This document shows, piece after piece, positions 16,443 to 28,281 of a stretch of DNA of 64,000 nt. The notes under the pieces are model-generated. The model saw nothing but the letters and a program-made list of their open reading frames with translations. It made no database searches and was not told the DNA's origin. The position numbers were made by a program, and so were the translations under genes. Within the stretch, counting starts at the first letter, position 1. Every line of letters starts with the position of its first letter. Source of the stretch: Actinobacteria bacterium OK074 (lineage in GTDB: Bacteria; Actinomycetota; Actinomycetes; Streptomycetales; Streptomycetaceae); assembly GCA_001298575.1 (NCBI GenBank), contig LJCV01000122.1, forward strand, positions 26,103-90,102. The letters are read 5' to 3'.

Positions 16443-18108
16443 CCACCACGTCCACGAAGATGGGGTTGGAGTAGAACCAGGTGTCGGCCCACGGGTCGCC
16501 GTTGCCCGGGTCGTGCGGGATCGGGCCGTGCGGGTCGATCGCGGCGCCCAGGTAGCCCGTGCCGTTGCGGTTGCCGTCGCTGCCGCGCAGCCGGACGTAG
16601 AACGACTCGTCCCCGACGGCCACCGGGACGCGCAGGGTGAAGGTGCCCGTGCGGCCGGACACGTCCGTGGTGTGCACGACCTTCGTGTCGGGCGCCTGCC
16701 ACGACTCGCGGTCGGCGACCGGGCCGCGCACCGCGCCCCTCACGACGTCCACGTGCGCCAACTCCGGCAGGATTCCCTGGGGGTTGGCGCGCGACGCGGT
16801 GGCCACGGTGACGTTCAGGGTGAGCTTCTCGCCCTTGCGCACGCGCAGCCGGCCGCCGAGCGTGACGCCCCGGCCGCCGCTGTGCTCGCGGTTGAGGCGC
16901 ACCTCCAGGCCGTCCAGCAGGTGGCCGTGGTCGACCCAGACGCGGCCCTCGCGCATGCCCGTCATCACCGCGCGGTAGCCGTAGCGGGTCACGCCGACGT
17001 GGGTGCGGCTGAACTCGCCGGGCCAGAAGTCGCTGCCGGGCTGCTCGGTGTCGGTCTGCACCGGGTCGGGGAGCTTGCCGGTGTTGTCGAAGTTCTCGCC
17101 GGCCGGCCAGTCGCCGTTCTTCCAGGTGTCGAAGACCGTGCGGTGGTTGTCGGAGTTGGAGGTGATCGAGAACAGCTGCCCCTCCGCGAGCATGGCGTCC
17201 CACAGGCCGCCCACGGTCGCCGTCGCCCAGTCGAAACCGCCGTACGTCACGTACGCGTTGGCCGGGTAGCCCGACCAGGACTGCGCGGACGGCTTGTTCT
17301 CGTACTCGCCGCGGATCGAGGTCGTGCCGCGCCAGCCGGGTATGGCCGCGCCCTGGGCGCCCGGCGCGCCCTCCATGCCGATCATGATCTCGGGGGCCGC
17401 GTCCCGCCAGGCCCGCATCTCGTGCGGGGCGTCGATGCCCAGCCGCAGCGGGTGGTTGGCCAGTACGAGGACGTCGTCGACGTAGCCCGAACGGCGCTGG
17501 TCCGCCAGCCACTTGATGGCCTTGACCGCGTGCGCCTCGTTGCGGGCGGTGTCGGCGGCGCCCGCCGACCCCTCGGTGTAGCCGAGCAGCTTGCCGTCGT
17601 AGGCCAGCTCGAACTTGGTCAGCAGGTCGACCTCGTTGGGGCCCGGCGCGGCGAACACGGTGGCGTGCTCGGCGGCCGGGATGTACCACTCCAGGCCCTG
17701 GAAGATCAGCTGGCGGGGGTTGTCGGCCCGCGCCTTGAGGATCTCCTTGTGCTCCATCGCGGCGCCGTAGTAGGCGTGCCCGAAGTTGGAGTGCTCGTTG
17801 AACACCATCCAGTCCAGGCCGTACTGGGCGGCTGCCTTGGCCTGCTGCGAGAACGTGTACTTCGCGTCGTGGCTGTACACGGAGTGCACGTGGTGGTCGC
17901 CGACCAGGTAGGCCAGGTGCGGGTCCTCGCCGCCGAAGCCCCGGCCGGCGGCGGCCGACGCGGGCGTGGTGGCGAGGGAGCCGACGGCGAACGCGGCCCC
18001 GAACAGGCCGGCGGTGCGCAGGAGTCCACGTCTGGACAGGCCCTGCGGGTCGAGAAGGGTGGCGGGAACGGACGGGTCCGCCCAGGTGGGCAGTTGCTGC
18101 TCGGTCAT
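16435..18108 (-). CDS. Tat-exported PHP-domain phosphoesterase-like protein
   Basis: 557 residues. Twin-arginine signal GLSRRGLLRTAGLFGAAFAVG at about 23-43 ending near ASA. PHP-domain metal motifs follow: LVGDHHVHSVYSHDAKYT, then VFNEHSNFGHAYYG, with a later VLVLANHPLRLGI and FSITSNSDNHRT. PHP proteins are usually metal-dependent phosphoesterases. Many secreted members also carry a C-terminal beta-rich domain, here residues about 400-557. Last gene of the minus-strand glycan operon, 122 bp after the exported metallophosphoesterase. Together they may remove phosphate from an extracellular glycan or nucleotide, but the substrate is not readable. ATG 18108 has GAGGA upstream. Confidence 0.85.
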   Translation of the reverse strand: MTEQQLPTWADPSVPATLLDPQGLSRRGLLRTAGLFGAAFAVGSLATTPASAAAGRGFGGEDPHLAYLVGDHHVHSVYSHDAKYTFSQQAKAAAQYGLDWMVFNEHSNFGHAYYGAAMEHKEILKARADNPRQLIFQGLEWYIPAAEHATVFAAPGPNEVDLLTKFELAYDGKLLGYTEGSAGAADTARNEAHAVKAIKWLADQRRSGYVDDVLVLANHPLRLGIDAPHEMRAWRDAAPEIMIGMEGAPGAQGAAIPGWRGTTSIRGEYENKPSAQSWSGYPANAYVTYGGFDWATATVGGLWDAMLAEGQLFSITSNSDNHRTVFDTWKNGDWPAGENFDNTGKLPDPVQTDTEQPGSDFWPGEFSRTHVGVTRYGYRAVMTGMREGRVWVDHGHLLDGLEVRLNREHSGGRGVTLGGRLRVRKGEKLTLNVTVATASRANPQGILPELAHVDVVRGAVRGPVADRESWQAPDTKVVHTTDVSGRTGTFTLRVPVAVGDESFYVRLRGSDGNRNGTGYLGAAIDPHGPIPHDPGNGDPWADTWFYSNPIFVDVVGS

Positions 18109-18230
18109 GACGGTCCTCGGAAGCTCGGCGGGAAAAGGCGTGCGGGGTGCGGGACTTCAGCCGAAGGGGCCCCAACTGTGCGGCGGAAGGGGCCCCGACA
18201 AGAGGCGAGAGAGGTGTGCGGCTCGGTCGT

Positions 18231-20084
18231 TCAGTGGTTCATGAACGCCTTGACGGGCAGCGCCCGTTCGACGATGCGCACGTCACCGAGGCGGGCGTGC
18301 AGGATCTGGTCGATCTTCCCCGCGTACTCGTAGCCGCCGAGCAGCCAGGGCAGGCCCACGGAGGTGATGCCCTTGGCGGTGGTCCTCGGGTTGCGCACGA
18401 CCGGGCAGCCCTGCACGTACAGGGTGCTGTGCCTGCCGTCGTTGACGACCGCCAGGTGCCACCAGGTCTCCAGGGGCGTCTCCTGGCCCCAGTTGGAGAG
18501 GATGGTCTCCTGGTCGAGCGGGCGCATCGCCCACTGCGGTTCCCGGTCGTTGGACAGCGACAGCGTGGCCAGCGGCTCGTCCGGGTCGTCCCCGGTCTTG
18601 CCCGCGGCGCCGCCGGTGCCGGTGCGGGAGACGAGGCCGGACCAGGCGTTGTGGTCGGGGTCCCAGTCGGCGGGCAGCCGGTAGAACGCCTCGATGGTGT
18701 AACCGTCCTTGAACGTCGCCGAGTTGAGCGGGGCGCCGGCCACCGTGCGCAGATACGCGCCCTTCAGCGGGGACTTGTAGCCCTGGAACTCCAGGCTGCC
18801 GTGGCCCGGCTGGTCCGGGTGGTGGTCGCTGGACCAGGCCAGCGCGCCGCCGCCCACGGTGACCAGGGACAGGTCGTTGCCGCGGCCCGACAGGTCGCGG
18901 ACCGTGCCGGTGACGGCCGCGCCGTCCTCGTGCCCGTCGAAGCGCCAGTAGGCGACCGTGCCGGGTATGACCACCTTGGACGCGGGCCGGGCCGCCCGCG
19001 CGGGCACCGGGGCGAAGCCGGAGAACCGCTCCTCGAAGTCGATCTCGTCCGTGAACCGGTCGGCGTCGCCGCTGAGTTCGCTCTCCTGCAACTCCAGCTC
19101 GTTCAGGCCCTTCGCGGCCCGGCCGAGGATCCACGGGGAGACCGTCTCCACGTCGATGACGCCCCGGTCCAGGTCGAAGCGGTACAGGCGGATCATGGCC
19201 GCGCCGCCGAAGTACCGGTTCTGGTAGTTCGTCAGGTGCAGGTGGACGTCGTTGCCCGCCGCGTTCTTGCGCACCGTCCGGCCGGCGGGCCAGTAGTGCC
19301 CGTTGAGGGTGAGGAAGATCTGGTCGTGGTCCGAGACCAGCTTGTCCCACAGCTCCTGGCCGTACTCGGACAACGTGTCGTCCTCGTAGACCAGTTCGTG
19401 CGTGGTGAGGATGACCGGGGTCTTCGGGTGGGCGGCCAGCACGGACTTCGCCCACGCGTAACCCTGGTCGGACAGCCGCCAGTCCAGGGCCAGGACCATC
19501 CACTGCCGTCCGGCCGCCTCGACGAGGTGGAAGGTGTTGTAGCCGTCCGCGGACGCCCCGCCGAAGGTCTTGGCGCCCTTGAACCGCTGGGGGCCGAACG
19601 TGTCCAGGTACGGCGTGGAGCCGCGCTGGTCGGTGGTGGACGACCGCACGTCGTGGTTGCCGGCCAGGACGCTGTAGCCGACGCCCTTGCGGTCCAGCAG
19701 CCGGAAGGCGTCACCGATCGCGTCGAACTCGGCCTTCGCGCCGTTCTGCGTGAGGTCGCCGAGGTGGGAGAGGAACACGATGTTCTCGTCCCGTCCGTGT
19801 TCCAGCAGATACCGCAGGGACGCCTCGATGGGCGCCTTGTCGATGCTCGGCCCGTCGAAGAGGTACTGGGTGTCGGGCATCACCGCGAGCGTGAAGCGAC
19901 GGCTGGCCTTGTCCGGCTTCCAGCTGCCGCCCGCCGACCGGGTTTCCGGGGCGGCCGAGGCGGCGGCGGGCAGGGACACGGCGGTGGCCGCGCCGAGCAG
20001 TGCGGTCGCCCGCAGGAAGTTGCGTCGGCCGGCGCCGGCCGAGGCGGACTCCGGCCCGGGCTCGTGCGAGGTACAAGTGCACAC
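18231..20084 (-). CDS. Exported calcineurin-like metallophosphoesterase with LamG domain
   Basis: 617 residues, GTG start at 20084 with GGAG six bases upstream. Signal AGAGRRNFLRATALLGAATA is twin-arginine-like, ending ASAAPE. Metallophosphoesterase motifs are all present: VMPDTQYL, FLSHLGDLTQNG, LAGNHDVR, ILTTHELVY and LTLNGHYW. From about residue 370 a laminin-G/concanavalin-type domain follows (TVAYWRFDGHEDGAA, YTIEAFYRLPADW, WWHLAVVNDGRHSTLYVQG), which usually binds carbohydrate. The cysteine-rich leader VCTCTSHEPG is unusual. Position between beta-galactosidase and the PHP gene suggests action on phosphorylated glycans outside the membrane. The 66-bp gap to the galactosidase stop supports co-transcription. 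Confidence 0.88.
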   Translation of the reverse strand: MCTCTSHEPGPESASAGAGRRNFLRATALLGAATAVSLPAAASAAPETRSAGGSWKPDKASRRFTLAVMPDTQYLFDGPSIDKAPIEASLRYLLEHGRDENIVFLSHLGDLTQNGAKAEFDAIGDAFRLLDRKGVGYSVLAGNHDVRSSTTDQRGSTPYLDTFGPQRFKGAKTFGGASADGYNTFHLVEAAGRQWMVLALDWRLSDQGYAWAKSVLAAHPKTPVILTTHELVYEDDTLSEYGQELWDKLVSDHDQIFLTLNGHYWPAGRTVRKNAAGNDVHLHLTNYQNRYFGGAAMIRLYRFDLDRGVIDVETVSPWILGRAAKGLNELELQESELSGDADRFTDEIDFEERFSGFAPVPARAARPASKVVIPGTVAYWRFDGHEDGAAVTGTVRDLSGRGNDLSLVTVGGGALAWSSDHHPDQPGHGSLEFQGYKSPLKGAYLRTVAGAPLNSATFKDGYTIEAFYRLPADWDPDHNAWSGLVSRTGTGGAAGKTGDDPDEPLATLSLSNDREPQWAMRPLDQETILSNWGQETPLETWWHLAVVNDGRHSTLYVQGCPVVRNPRTTAKGITSVGLPWLLGGYEYAGKIDQILHARLGDVRIVERALPVKAFMNH

Positions 20085-20151
20085 AAAAGTCTCCGTGAGA
20101 GAGCGTGAGAGAGGAAGGCTTCGGGATCGTGGCGGGGTAAGCGGGAGGTGG

Positions 20152-23105
<2,954 letters not shown>

Positions 23106-23106
<1 letters not shown>

Positions 23107-23999
23107 CAGCGAATTGCTCCCTTGCCGAGGTCGGCGATGATCTGCTTGGCGCCGATCGCGAACACGATCAGCAGGGGGACGAGCGCGAGCAGCGCGCCGA
23201 TCATGACCGTTCCGTAGTCGGTGGTCCCGTGCGTCCCGTTGAGCTGGGACAGGGCCACCTGGAGGGTCACGTTGTTCGGGTTGGTCAGGGCGATCAGAGG
23301 CCAGGCGTAGTCGTTCCACTGGCCCATGAAGGTGAAGATGCCGAGGAAGGCCAGGCCCGGCCGGACCACCGGGAGCGCCACGTGCCAGTACTGGCGCAGG
23401 AACGAGGCCCCGTCGATCTTGGACGCGTCGAGCAGCTCGTCGTGGATCGCGCTCTGCATGTACTGACGCATCCAGAAGATGCCGAACGCGTTGGCCGCGG
23501 CCGGGACGATCAGCGCGGTCATGGAGCCGATCCAGCCCAGCTTCGCCATGATCACGAACTGCGGGATGGCCTGGAGCTGGGCCGGCACCATGAAGATCAT
23601 CATGAGCAGGCCGAACAGCAGCCTGCGCCCGGGGAACTCGAACTTCGCGAAGACGAAGGCGGCCAGCGAGTCGAAGAACAGCACCAGGAAGGTCACCGTC
23701 GTCGCCACGAGGACCGAGTTCCACATCGACCCGAAGAAGTCGATCGCGTCGAACAGGCTGTGCAGGTTGTCCATGAAGTGCGAGCCGGGCAGCAGCTTCG
23801 GCGGGTACGAGAAGATCTCCGACGACGTGTGCGTCGACATGATCACGGCCCAGTAGAACGGGAAGGCCGAGAGGAGCACGCCGAAGAACAGGGTCGCGTG
23901 CAGACCGATGCCCCGGCGTCTGACACCCTTGATCATCTTGTGGTTCGGCTCGGGGGCCCGGGTTTCCCTGACGTCCTGGACGTCCTGTGTGGTGGTCAT
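23106..23999 (-). CDS. ABC sugar transporter permease (MalG-like)
   Basis: 297 residues with six membrane segments (for example LHATLFFGVLLSAFPFYWAV near the start and GALLALVPLLIVFAIGA at the end). The EAA loop that contacts the ATPase reads ELLDASKIDGASFLRQYWHV with P following. Forms the inner-membrane channel together with the MalF-like protein encoded 10 bp upstream. No ATPase gene is present, as is usual for Streptomyces CUT1 importers, which share the MsiK ATPase encoded elsewhere (family knowledge). Confidence 0.95.
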
Positions 24000-24009
24000 G
24001 GTGGCGCCC

Positions 24010-24966
24010 CTAGTCTTCGCCCCGGCGCTGCACCAGGCGCCAGTTGATGATCGAGAACAGGATGACGACGACGAAGATGCCCCACGCCACGGCGGCGCCG
24101 TAACCGAAGTCGTTGTTGTCGAAGGTCTGCTGGAAGAAGTAGAGGACCATGGTCTGGCCCGAGTGGCCCGGACCGCCCGCGTACGTCGAGTCGTTGGCGG
24201 TGGTCTGGAGCAGCACCTGCGGTTCGGAGAAGCTCTGCAGGCCGGTGACCGTCGAGACGACGAGCACGAACAGCAGGGTCGGGCGCAGCAGCGGCAGCGT
24301 GATCCGGAAGAAGGTCTGCACCGGCCCGGCGCCGTCCATGCGCGCCGCCTCGTACAGCTCGCCCGGGATGGTCTGGAGCCCCGCGAGGAAGATGATCGCG
24401 TTGTAGCCGGTCCACTGCCAGGTCATCAGCGACGCGATGGCGACCTTGATGCCCCACGGGGTGTTCAGCCAGGCGATGTCGTGGAAGCCCACCGCGTTCA
24501 ACAGGGCGTTGACCAGGCCGAAGTTGGTGGAGAACACCGACCCGAAGATGATCGCGATGGCGACCACCGAGGTGACGTTGGGCAGGAAGTAGGCGAAGCG
24601 GTAGAAGTTCTTGAACCGCACCGCCGAGTTGAGCATCACGGCCGTGACCATCGCCAGGAAGATCATCGGGAAGGTGGCCAGCGCCCAGATGATGATCGTG
24701 TTGCCGATCGAGTGCCAGAAGTCGCTGTCGGAGATCAGGTACCGGTACTGCGACAGGCCCGCCCACTCCATCGACCCGAGCCCGTCCCAGCGGTGGAAGG
24801 ACAGGTAGAGCGAGAAGCCGACCGGGATCAGCCCGAAGGCGAGGAAGAGCAGGTAGAAGGGCGAGATAGCGGCGTACAGCCGCCAGTACTTCCTGATGCC
24901 CTTGGTGGGCCGCGACGCGGCGGGAGGGGCGAGGTTCGCCGGGGGCTTCTCCAGTGCGGTGGCCAT
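24010..24966 (-). CDS. ABC sugar transporter permease (MalF-like)
   Basis: 318 residues, about six membrane helices starting with YAAISPFYLLFLAFGLIPVG. EAA motif ELYEAARMDGAGPVQTFFRI. The segment FGLVNALLNAVGFHDIAWL is typical of CUT1 permeases. ATG 24966 overlaps the stop of the binding-protein gene (TGATG), and the MalG partner starts 10 bp downstream, so the three form one coupled unit. Confidence 0.95.
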   Translation of the reverse strand: MATALEKPPANLAPPAASRPTKGIRKYWRLYAAISPFYLLFLAFGLIPVGFSLYLSFHRWDGLGSMEWAGLSQYRYLISDSDFWHSIGNTIIIWALATFPMIFLAMVTAVMLNSAVRFKNFYRFAYFLPNVTSVVAIAIIFGSVFSTNFGLVNALLNAVGFHDIAWLNTPWGIKVAIASLMTWQWTGYNAIIFLAGLQTIPGELYEAARMDGAGPVQTFFRITLPLLRPTLLFVLVVSTVTGLQSFSEPQVLLQTTANDSTYAGGPGHSGQTMVLYFFQQTFDNNDFGYGAAVAWGIFVVVILFSIINWRLVQRRGED

Positions 24967-26252
24967 CAGTAGCTCACCCCCAGGTGCTTCGCGATACGCC
25001 GGCACTTGCTCATGGCGTCCTTCCAAGCCTGCTCGGGGTTCTTGCCGAGCACCCCGACGTTCTTGATCTCGTCCTTGATGGGCTGCCCGAGCGCGATGTC
25101 GTACGGGCTGTTGTAGGCGACCGGGATCTTCCGCGCGGCCGGCCCGAAGACGTTCATCGTGACCTGCCCGCCGAAGAACGGGTCGGGCTCCTGGAGCTTC
25201 TTCATGTCGTACGAGGCCGGTGTCGAGGGGAAGAGACCGGCGTCGACGAAGCCCTGGGCCTGGTTGGCCGCGTCCAGGACCCAGGTGATGATCTCGAACG
25301 CCCGCTCGGGCTCCCGGCACGCCTTGGTGATGGCCAGGAACGAGCCGCCGATGTTGGAGGGCCCGCCCGGACAACTGGCCACCCGCCACTTGCCCTTGGT
25401 CTTCGGGTTGCCGAGCTTGATGTCGCTGGTGGCCCAGGAGGCGTTGAGCTGGCTGGGCAGCTTGCCGTCGTCGACCGCGGACAGCTGGTCCGGCGTGCCG
25501 CTGACCAGGTCCGAGACGATGCCGCGCTTCTTGGCGTCGACGGCCCGGTCCCAGGCGGTCTTGATGTGGGGCTGGTCGCCGATGAAGTGGCGGTCCTTGT
25601 CGACGTAGTTCTGGGTGCCCTGGTTGACCGACATGGTGAACACGCTGGTGATGTCGGTCAGCAGGTAGGTGCCGGGGATCCGCTTCTTGAGCTGCTGGCC
25701 CGCGTCCAGGAACGCGTCCCAGGTGCCCAGCTCCTTGGAGACGTCGGCGACCTCGTAGGGCAGCCCCGCCTTCTCGTAGACGGCCGCCTGGTAGAAGTGC
25801 CCGACCGGGCCGCAGTCGATGGGGAAGCCGACCATCGTGCCGTCGTCGGCGATGCCCTGGTCCCACTTCCAGGACAGGTACTTGTCCTTGTACTTCTCCG
25901 CGCCGAGCGTACGGAGGTCGACGAACTGGTCGGCGTTGGGCAGGTAGGACGCCATGTCCTCGCCCTTGAGGCCCGCGATGTCGGGGATGTGGGCCCGGCC
26001 GGCCATCGTGGTGAGCAGTTTCGAGCGGTAGTAACCGCCGATCTGGATGGCCTGGAGGTTCACCGAGCTGTCGTAACGCGCCTTCGCGTTCTTGACGACC
26101 GTATCGCTCAGGCCGCCGCTCCAGTACCACAGGACCATGTTCCGCCCGGTCGAACCGGTCGGGACACCGCAGCTGGACGTGAGGCCGCCCAGCGCCGTGG
26201 CGGCCGTACCGGCCAGGCCCGCGCGCAGCAGACCTCTTCGTGAGAGCCGCAC
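24966..26252 (-). CDS. ABC transporter sugar-binding lipoprotein
   Basis: About 428 residues. Signal VRLSRRGLLRAGLAGTAATA with a twin arginine, followed by the lipobox GGLTSSC, so it is a membrane-anchored lipoprotein. The rest is a type 1 solute-binding protein (NMVLWYWSGGLSDTVVKN, GFPIDCGPVGHFYQAAVYEKAGLP, FLAITKACREPERAFEIITW). Start is GTG at 26252 or 26261; GGGAG lies close by and neither is decisive. It begins 38 bp after the PfkB kinase stop. The ligand is inferred from neighbours to be a galactose-, mannose- or fucose-containing oligosaccharide. Confidence 0.93.
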   Translation of the reverse strand: MRLSRRGLLRAGLAGTAATALGGLTSSCGVPTGSTGRNMVLWYWSGGLSDTVVKNAKARYDSSVNLQAIQIGGYYRSKLLTTMAGRAHIPDIAGLKGEDMASYLPNADQFVDLRTLGAEKYKDKYLSWKWDQGIADDGTMVGFPIDCGPVGHFYQAAVYEKAGLPYEVADVSKELGTWDAFLDAGQQLKKRIPGTYLLTDITSVFTMSVNQGTQNYVDKDRHFIGDQPHIKTAWDRAVDAKKRGIVSDLVSGTPDQLSAVDDGKLPSQLNASWATSDIKLGNPKTKGKWRVASCPGGPSNIGGSFLAITKACREPERAFEIITWVLDAANQAQGFVDAGLFPSTPASYDMKKLQEPDPFFGGQVTMNVFGPAARKIPVAYNSPYDIALGQPIKDEIKNVGVLGKNPEQAWKDAMSKCRRIAKHLGVSY

Positions 26253-26290
26253 AGCTCCCACCGCCTTTCGGATATGTGACGTGCGAGGGG

Positions 26291-27313
26291 TCAGTGGGGG
26301 TTGCTGTGGGGGGGAGTGACGGGGGCGTACCGCACCGGGGGGCCCGGATCCGCGGGCAGCCGGTCGGCCAGGAAGCCGTAGGCCCGCCGCAGGTCCGGAT
26401 CGGTCACGGACCGCCACCACCGGTGGACGCCGTACCAGCCGGGGGCCGCCAGGGCCCCGCCGTGGTGCCGGACCGACAGGCTCGCGGAGAGGACCGCGAA
26501 CCGCAGCCGTTCCTCCAGGGGCCAGCCGGCGAGCGAGGCTGTGACAAAACTCGCACCGAAGACATCTCCGGCGCCCGTCGCGTCCACCACGTCCACGCCG
26601 AGGGCGGGGACCTCGGCGTACTCGCCGGTGGTCTGGTCGGCGGCCACCGCGCCGTCGCCGCCGCGGGTGACGACGGCGACGGGCACCAGTTCGGTGAGTG
26701 CGCCCAGTGCCGCGACCGCACTCGTGGTGCGGGTGTACGCCATGGCCTCCGTCTCGTTGGGGAGGAAGGCGTGGCACAGGGCCAGTTGGTCCAGCAGGTC
26801 GCGGGACCACTCCTGGGTGGGGTCCCAGCCGACGTCCGCGTAGATGCGGGTGCCGTTCGCGGCCGCCTCGGTGAGCCAGGCGCGCGGCTCGGCCTCCAGG
26901 TGGACCAGCGCGGTGCGCGCGGCGGGCGGGTCGCCCATCAGCGCGTCCTGCGAGTACGGGGGCTCCTGGCCGTGGGTGACCAGGGCCCGGTCCTCGCCCT
27001 GGGCGAGCGAGACGGTGACGGGGGTGTGCCAGCCGTTCGCGGTACGGGACAGGGAGAGGTCGACGCCCTCCTGGTCGGCGAGGACGTCACGGCAGTACTC
27101 GCCGTAGAAGTCGTCGCCGAAGACCGTGGCCAGGGAGGTCTTCAGGCCGAAGCGGGCCGCCGCCACCGCCAGGTTGGCGATGCCGCCGGGACTGCTGCCC
27201 ATCCCCGACGTCCAGATCTCCTCGCCCGGGGTGGGCGCCTTGCCCAGTCCGGTGAGGACGAGGTCGTAGAAGAGCAGCCCGGTCAGCAGCACGTCGGGCC
27301 GGTCGTCGTCCAC
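26291..27313 (-). CDS. PfkB-family carbohydrate kinase
   Basis: 340-residue ribokinase-type sugar kinase, GTG start at 27313. Substrate-binding SSPGGIANLAVAAARFGL (the GG motif) lies near residue 40, and the ATP/anion-hole signature DATGAGDVFGASF places the catalytic base at D250. Full length. It heads the minus-strand operon for sugar uptake and hydrolysis, so it probably phosphorylates a monosaccharide released inside the cell. PfkB specificity is not predictable by eye; fructose, ribose, tagatose-6-phosphate and others are possible. Confidence 0.92.
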   Translation of the reverse strand: MDDDRPDVLLTGLLFYDLVLTGLGKAPTPGEEIWTSGMGSSPGGIANLAVAAARFGLKTSLATVFGDDFYGEYCRDVLADQEGVDLSLSRTANGWHTPVTVSLAQGEDRALVTHGQEPPYSQDALMGDPPAARTALVHLEAEPRAWLTEAAANGTRIYADVGWDPTQEWSRDLLDQLALCHAFLPNETEAMAYTRTTSAVAALGALTELVPVAVVTRGGDGAVAADQTTGEYAEVPALGVDVVDATGAGDVFGASFVTASLAGWPLEERLRFAVLSASLSVRHHGGALAAPGWYGVHRWWRSVTDPDLRRAYGFLADRLPADPGPPVRYAPVTPPHSNPH

Positions 27314-27483
27314 GCGTACACCCTCTCGTCACTCGGCCTGTCCCGCGTCTGTCCGGGGCCGGGCGTCTGGACACCGGCCGAACAGCGGTCGTCAAAACCG
27401 TTCAATTTCGGTGCACGGAATCGTGCGCGCATCTGGACAGATTTGCAAGAGTCGAGCAGAACCGAGCATAGAAATGATTGCGA
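27314..27483. promoter_or_regulatory. Divergent promoter region of the glycan locus
   Basis: 170-bp AT-richer gap separating the minus-strand PfkB operon from the plus-strand DeoR/GH4 unit. It contains ACCG-N8-CGGT (27397-27412) and a near repeat CGAGCA...CGAGCA (about 27453-27468), either of which could be a DeoR-type site. I cannot assign the promoter boxes with confidence. Confidence 0.45.
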
Positions 27484-28281
27484 ATGACGAGTACTGTTCA
27501 GGACGTGCTGGCAGAGCGACGACATCAACTCATCCTTCGGGCCCTGCGCTCGGGCGGCCCCGCGGCCGTGACCGACCTGTCCGAACAGCTCGGCGTGAGC
27601 CCGGCCACCATCCGGCGTGACCTCGTCAAGCTGGAGGAGGACGGGCTGCTCACCCGGGTGCACGGCGGCGCCGTCGTGGAGGAGGGCGACCAGCCCTTCG
27701 CCGAGGTCGCCGAGGTGCGCGTGTCCGAGAAGGACGTGATAGCCGCCCGGGCCGCGGCCATGGTCCAGGACGGCCAGTCCGTGCTGCTCGACATCGGCAC
27801 CACGGCCTACCGCCTGGCCCGGCAGCTGCACGGCCGCCGCCTGACCGTGATCACCAGCAACCTGGTGGTCTACGAGGAGCTGGTCGACGACGAGAGCATA
27901 GAACTGGTCCTCCTGGGCGGCATGGTCCGCCGCGACTACCGCTCCCTGGTGGGCTTCCTCACCGAGGACAACCTGCGACAGCTGCACGCCGACTGGCTCT
28001 TCCTGGGCACCAGCGGCGTCCGGCCCGGCGGCCAGGTGATGGACACCACCGTGGTCGAGGTCCCCGTCAAACGGGCCATGATCAGGGCGAGCGACCGGGT
28101 CGTCCTGCTCGCGGACGCGGCCAAGTTCCCGGGTACGGGCATGGCGCAGGTGTGCGGGCCCGAGGATCTGGACGTGATGGTGACGAACGCGCCGGTGGAC
28201 GCGGCGACCCGCTCCTCCCTGGAGGAGGCGGACGTCGAGGTGATCGTGGCTGGAGAGCCGGGAAAGGCAGGAGCAGCGTGA
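27484..28281 (+). CDS. DeoR-family transcriptional regulator
   Basis: 265 residues. N-terminal helix-turn-helix AERRHQLILRALRSGGPAAV, LSEQLGVSPATIRRDLVKL, wing VHGGAVV. The DeoR C-terminal sensor domain has the phosphosugar-binding features DIGTTAYRLARQL, VITSNLVVYEEL and FLGTSGVRPGG. DeoR sensors usually bind sugar phosphates, fitting the PfkB and GH4 neighbours. ATG 27484 is used; a GTG at 27505 is an alternative. The stop overlaps the GH4 start as GTGA. It lies between the two divergent operons and probably represses both. Confidence 0.93.
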   Translation: MTSTVQDVLAERRHQLILRALRSGGPAAVTDLSEQLGVSPATIRRDLVKLEEDGLLTRVHGGAVVEEGDQPFAEVAEVRVSEKDVIAARAAAMVQDGQSVLLDIGTTAYRLARQLHGRRLTVITSNLVVYEELVDDESIELVLLGGMVRRDYRSLVGFLTEDNLRQLHADWLFLGTSGVRPGGQVMDTTVVEVPVKRAMIRASDRVVLLADAAKFPGTGMAQVCGPEDLDVMVTNAPVDAATRSSLEEADVEVIVAGEPGKAGAA

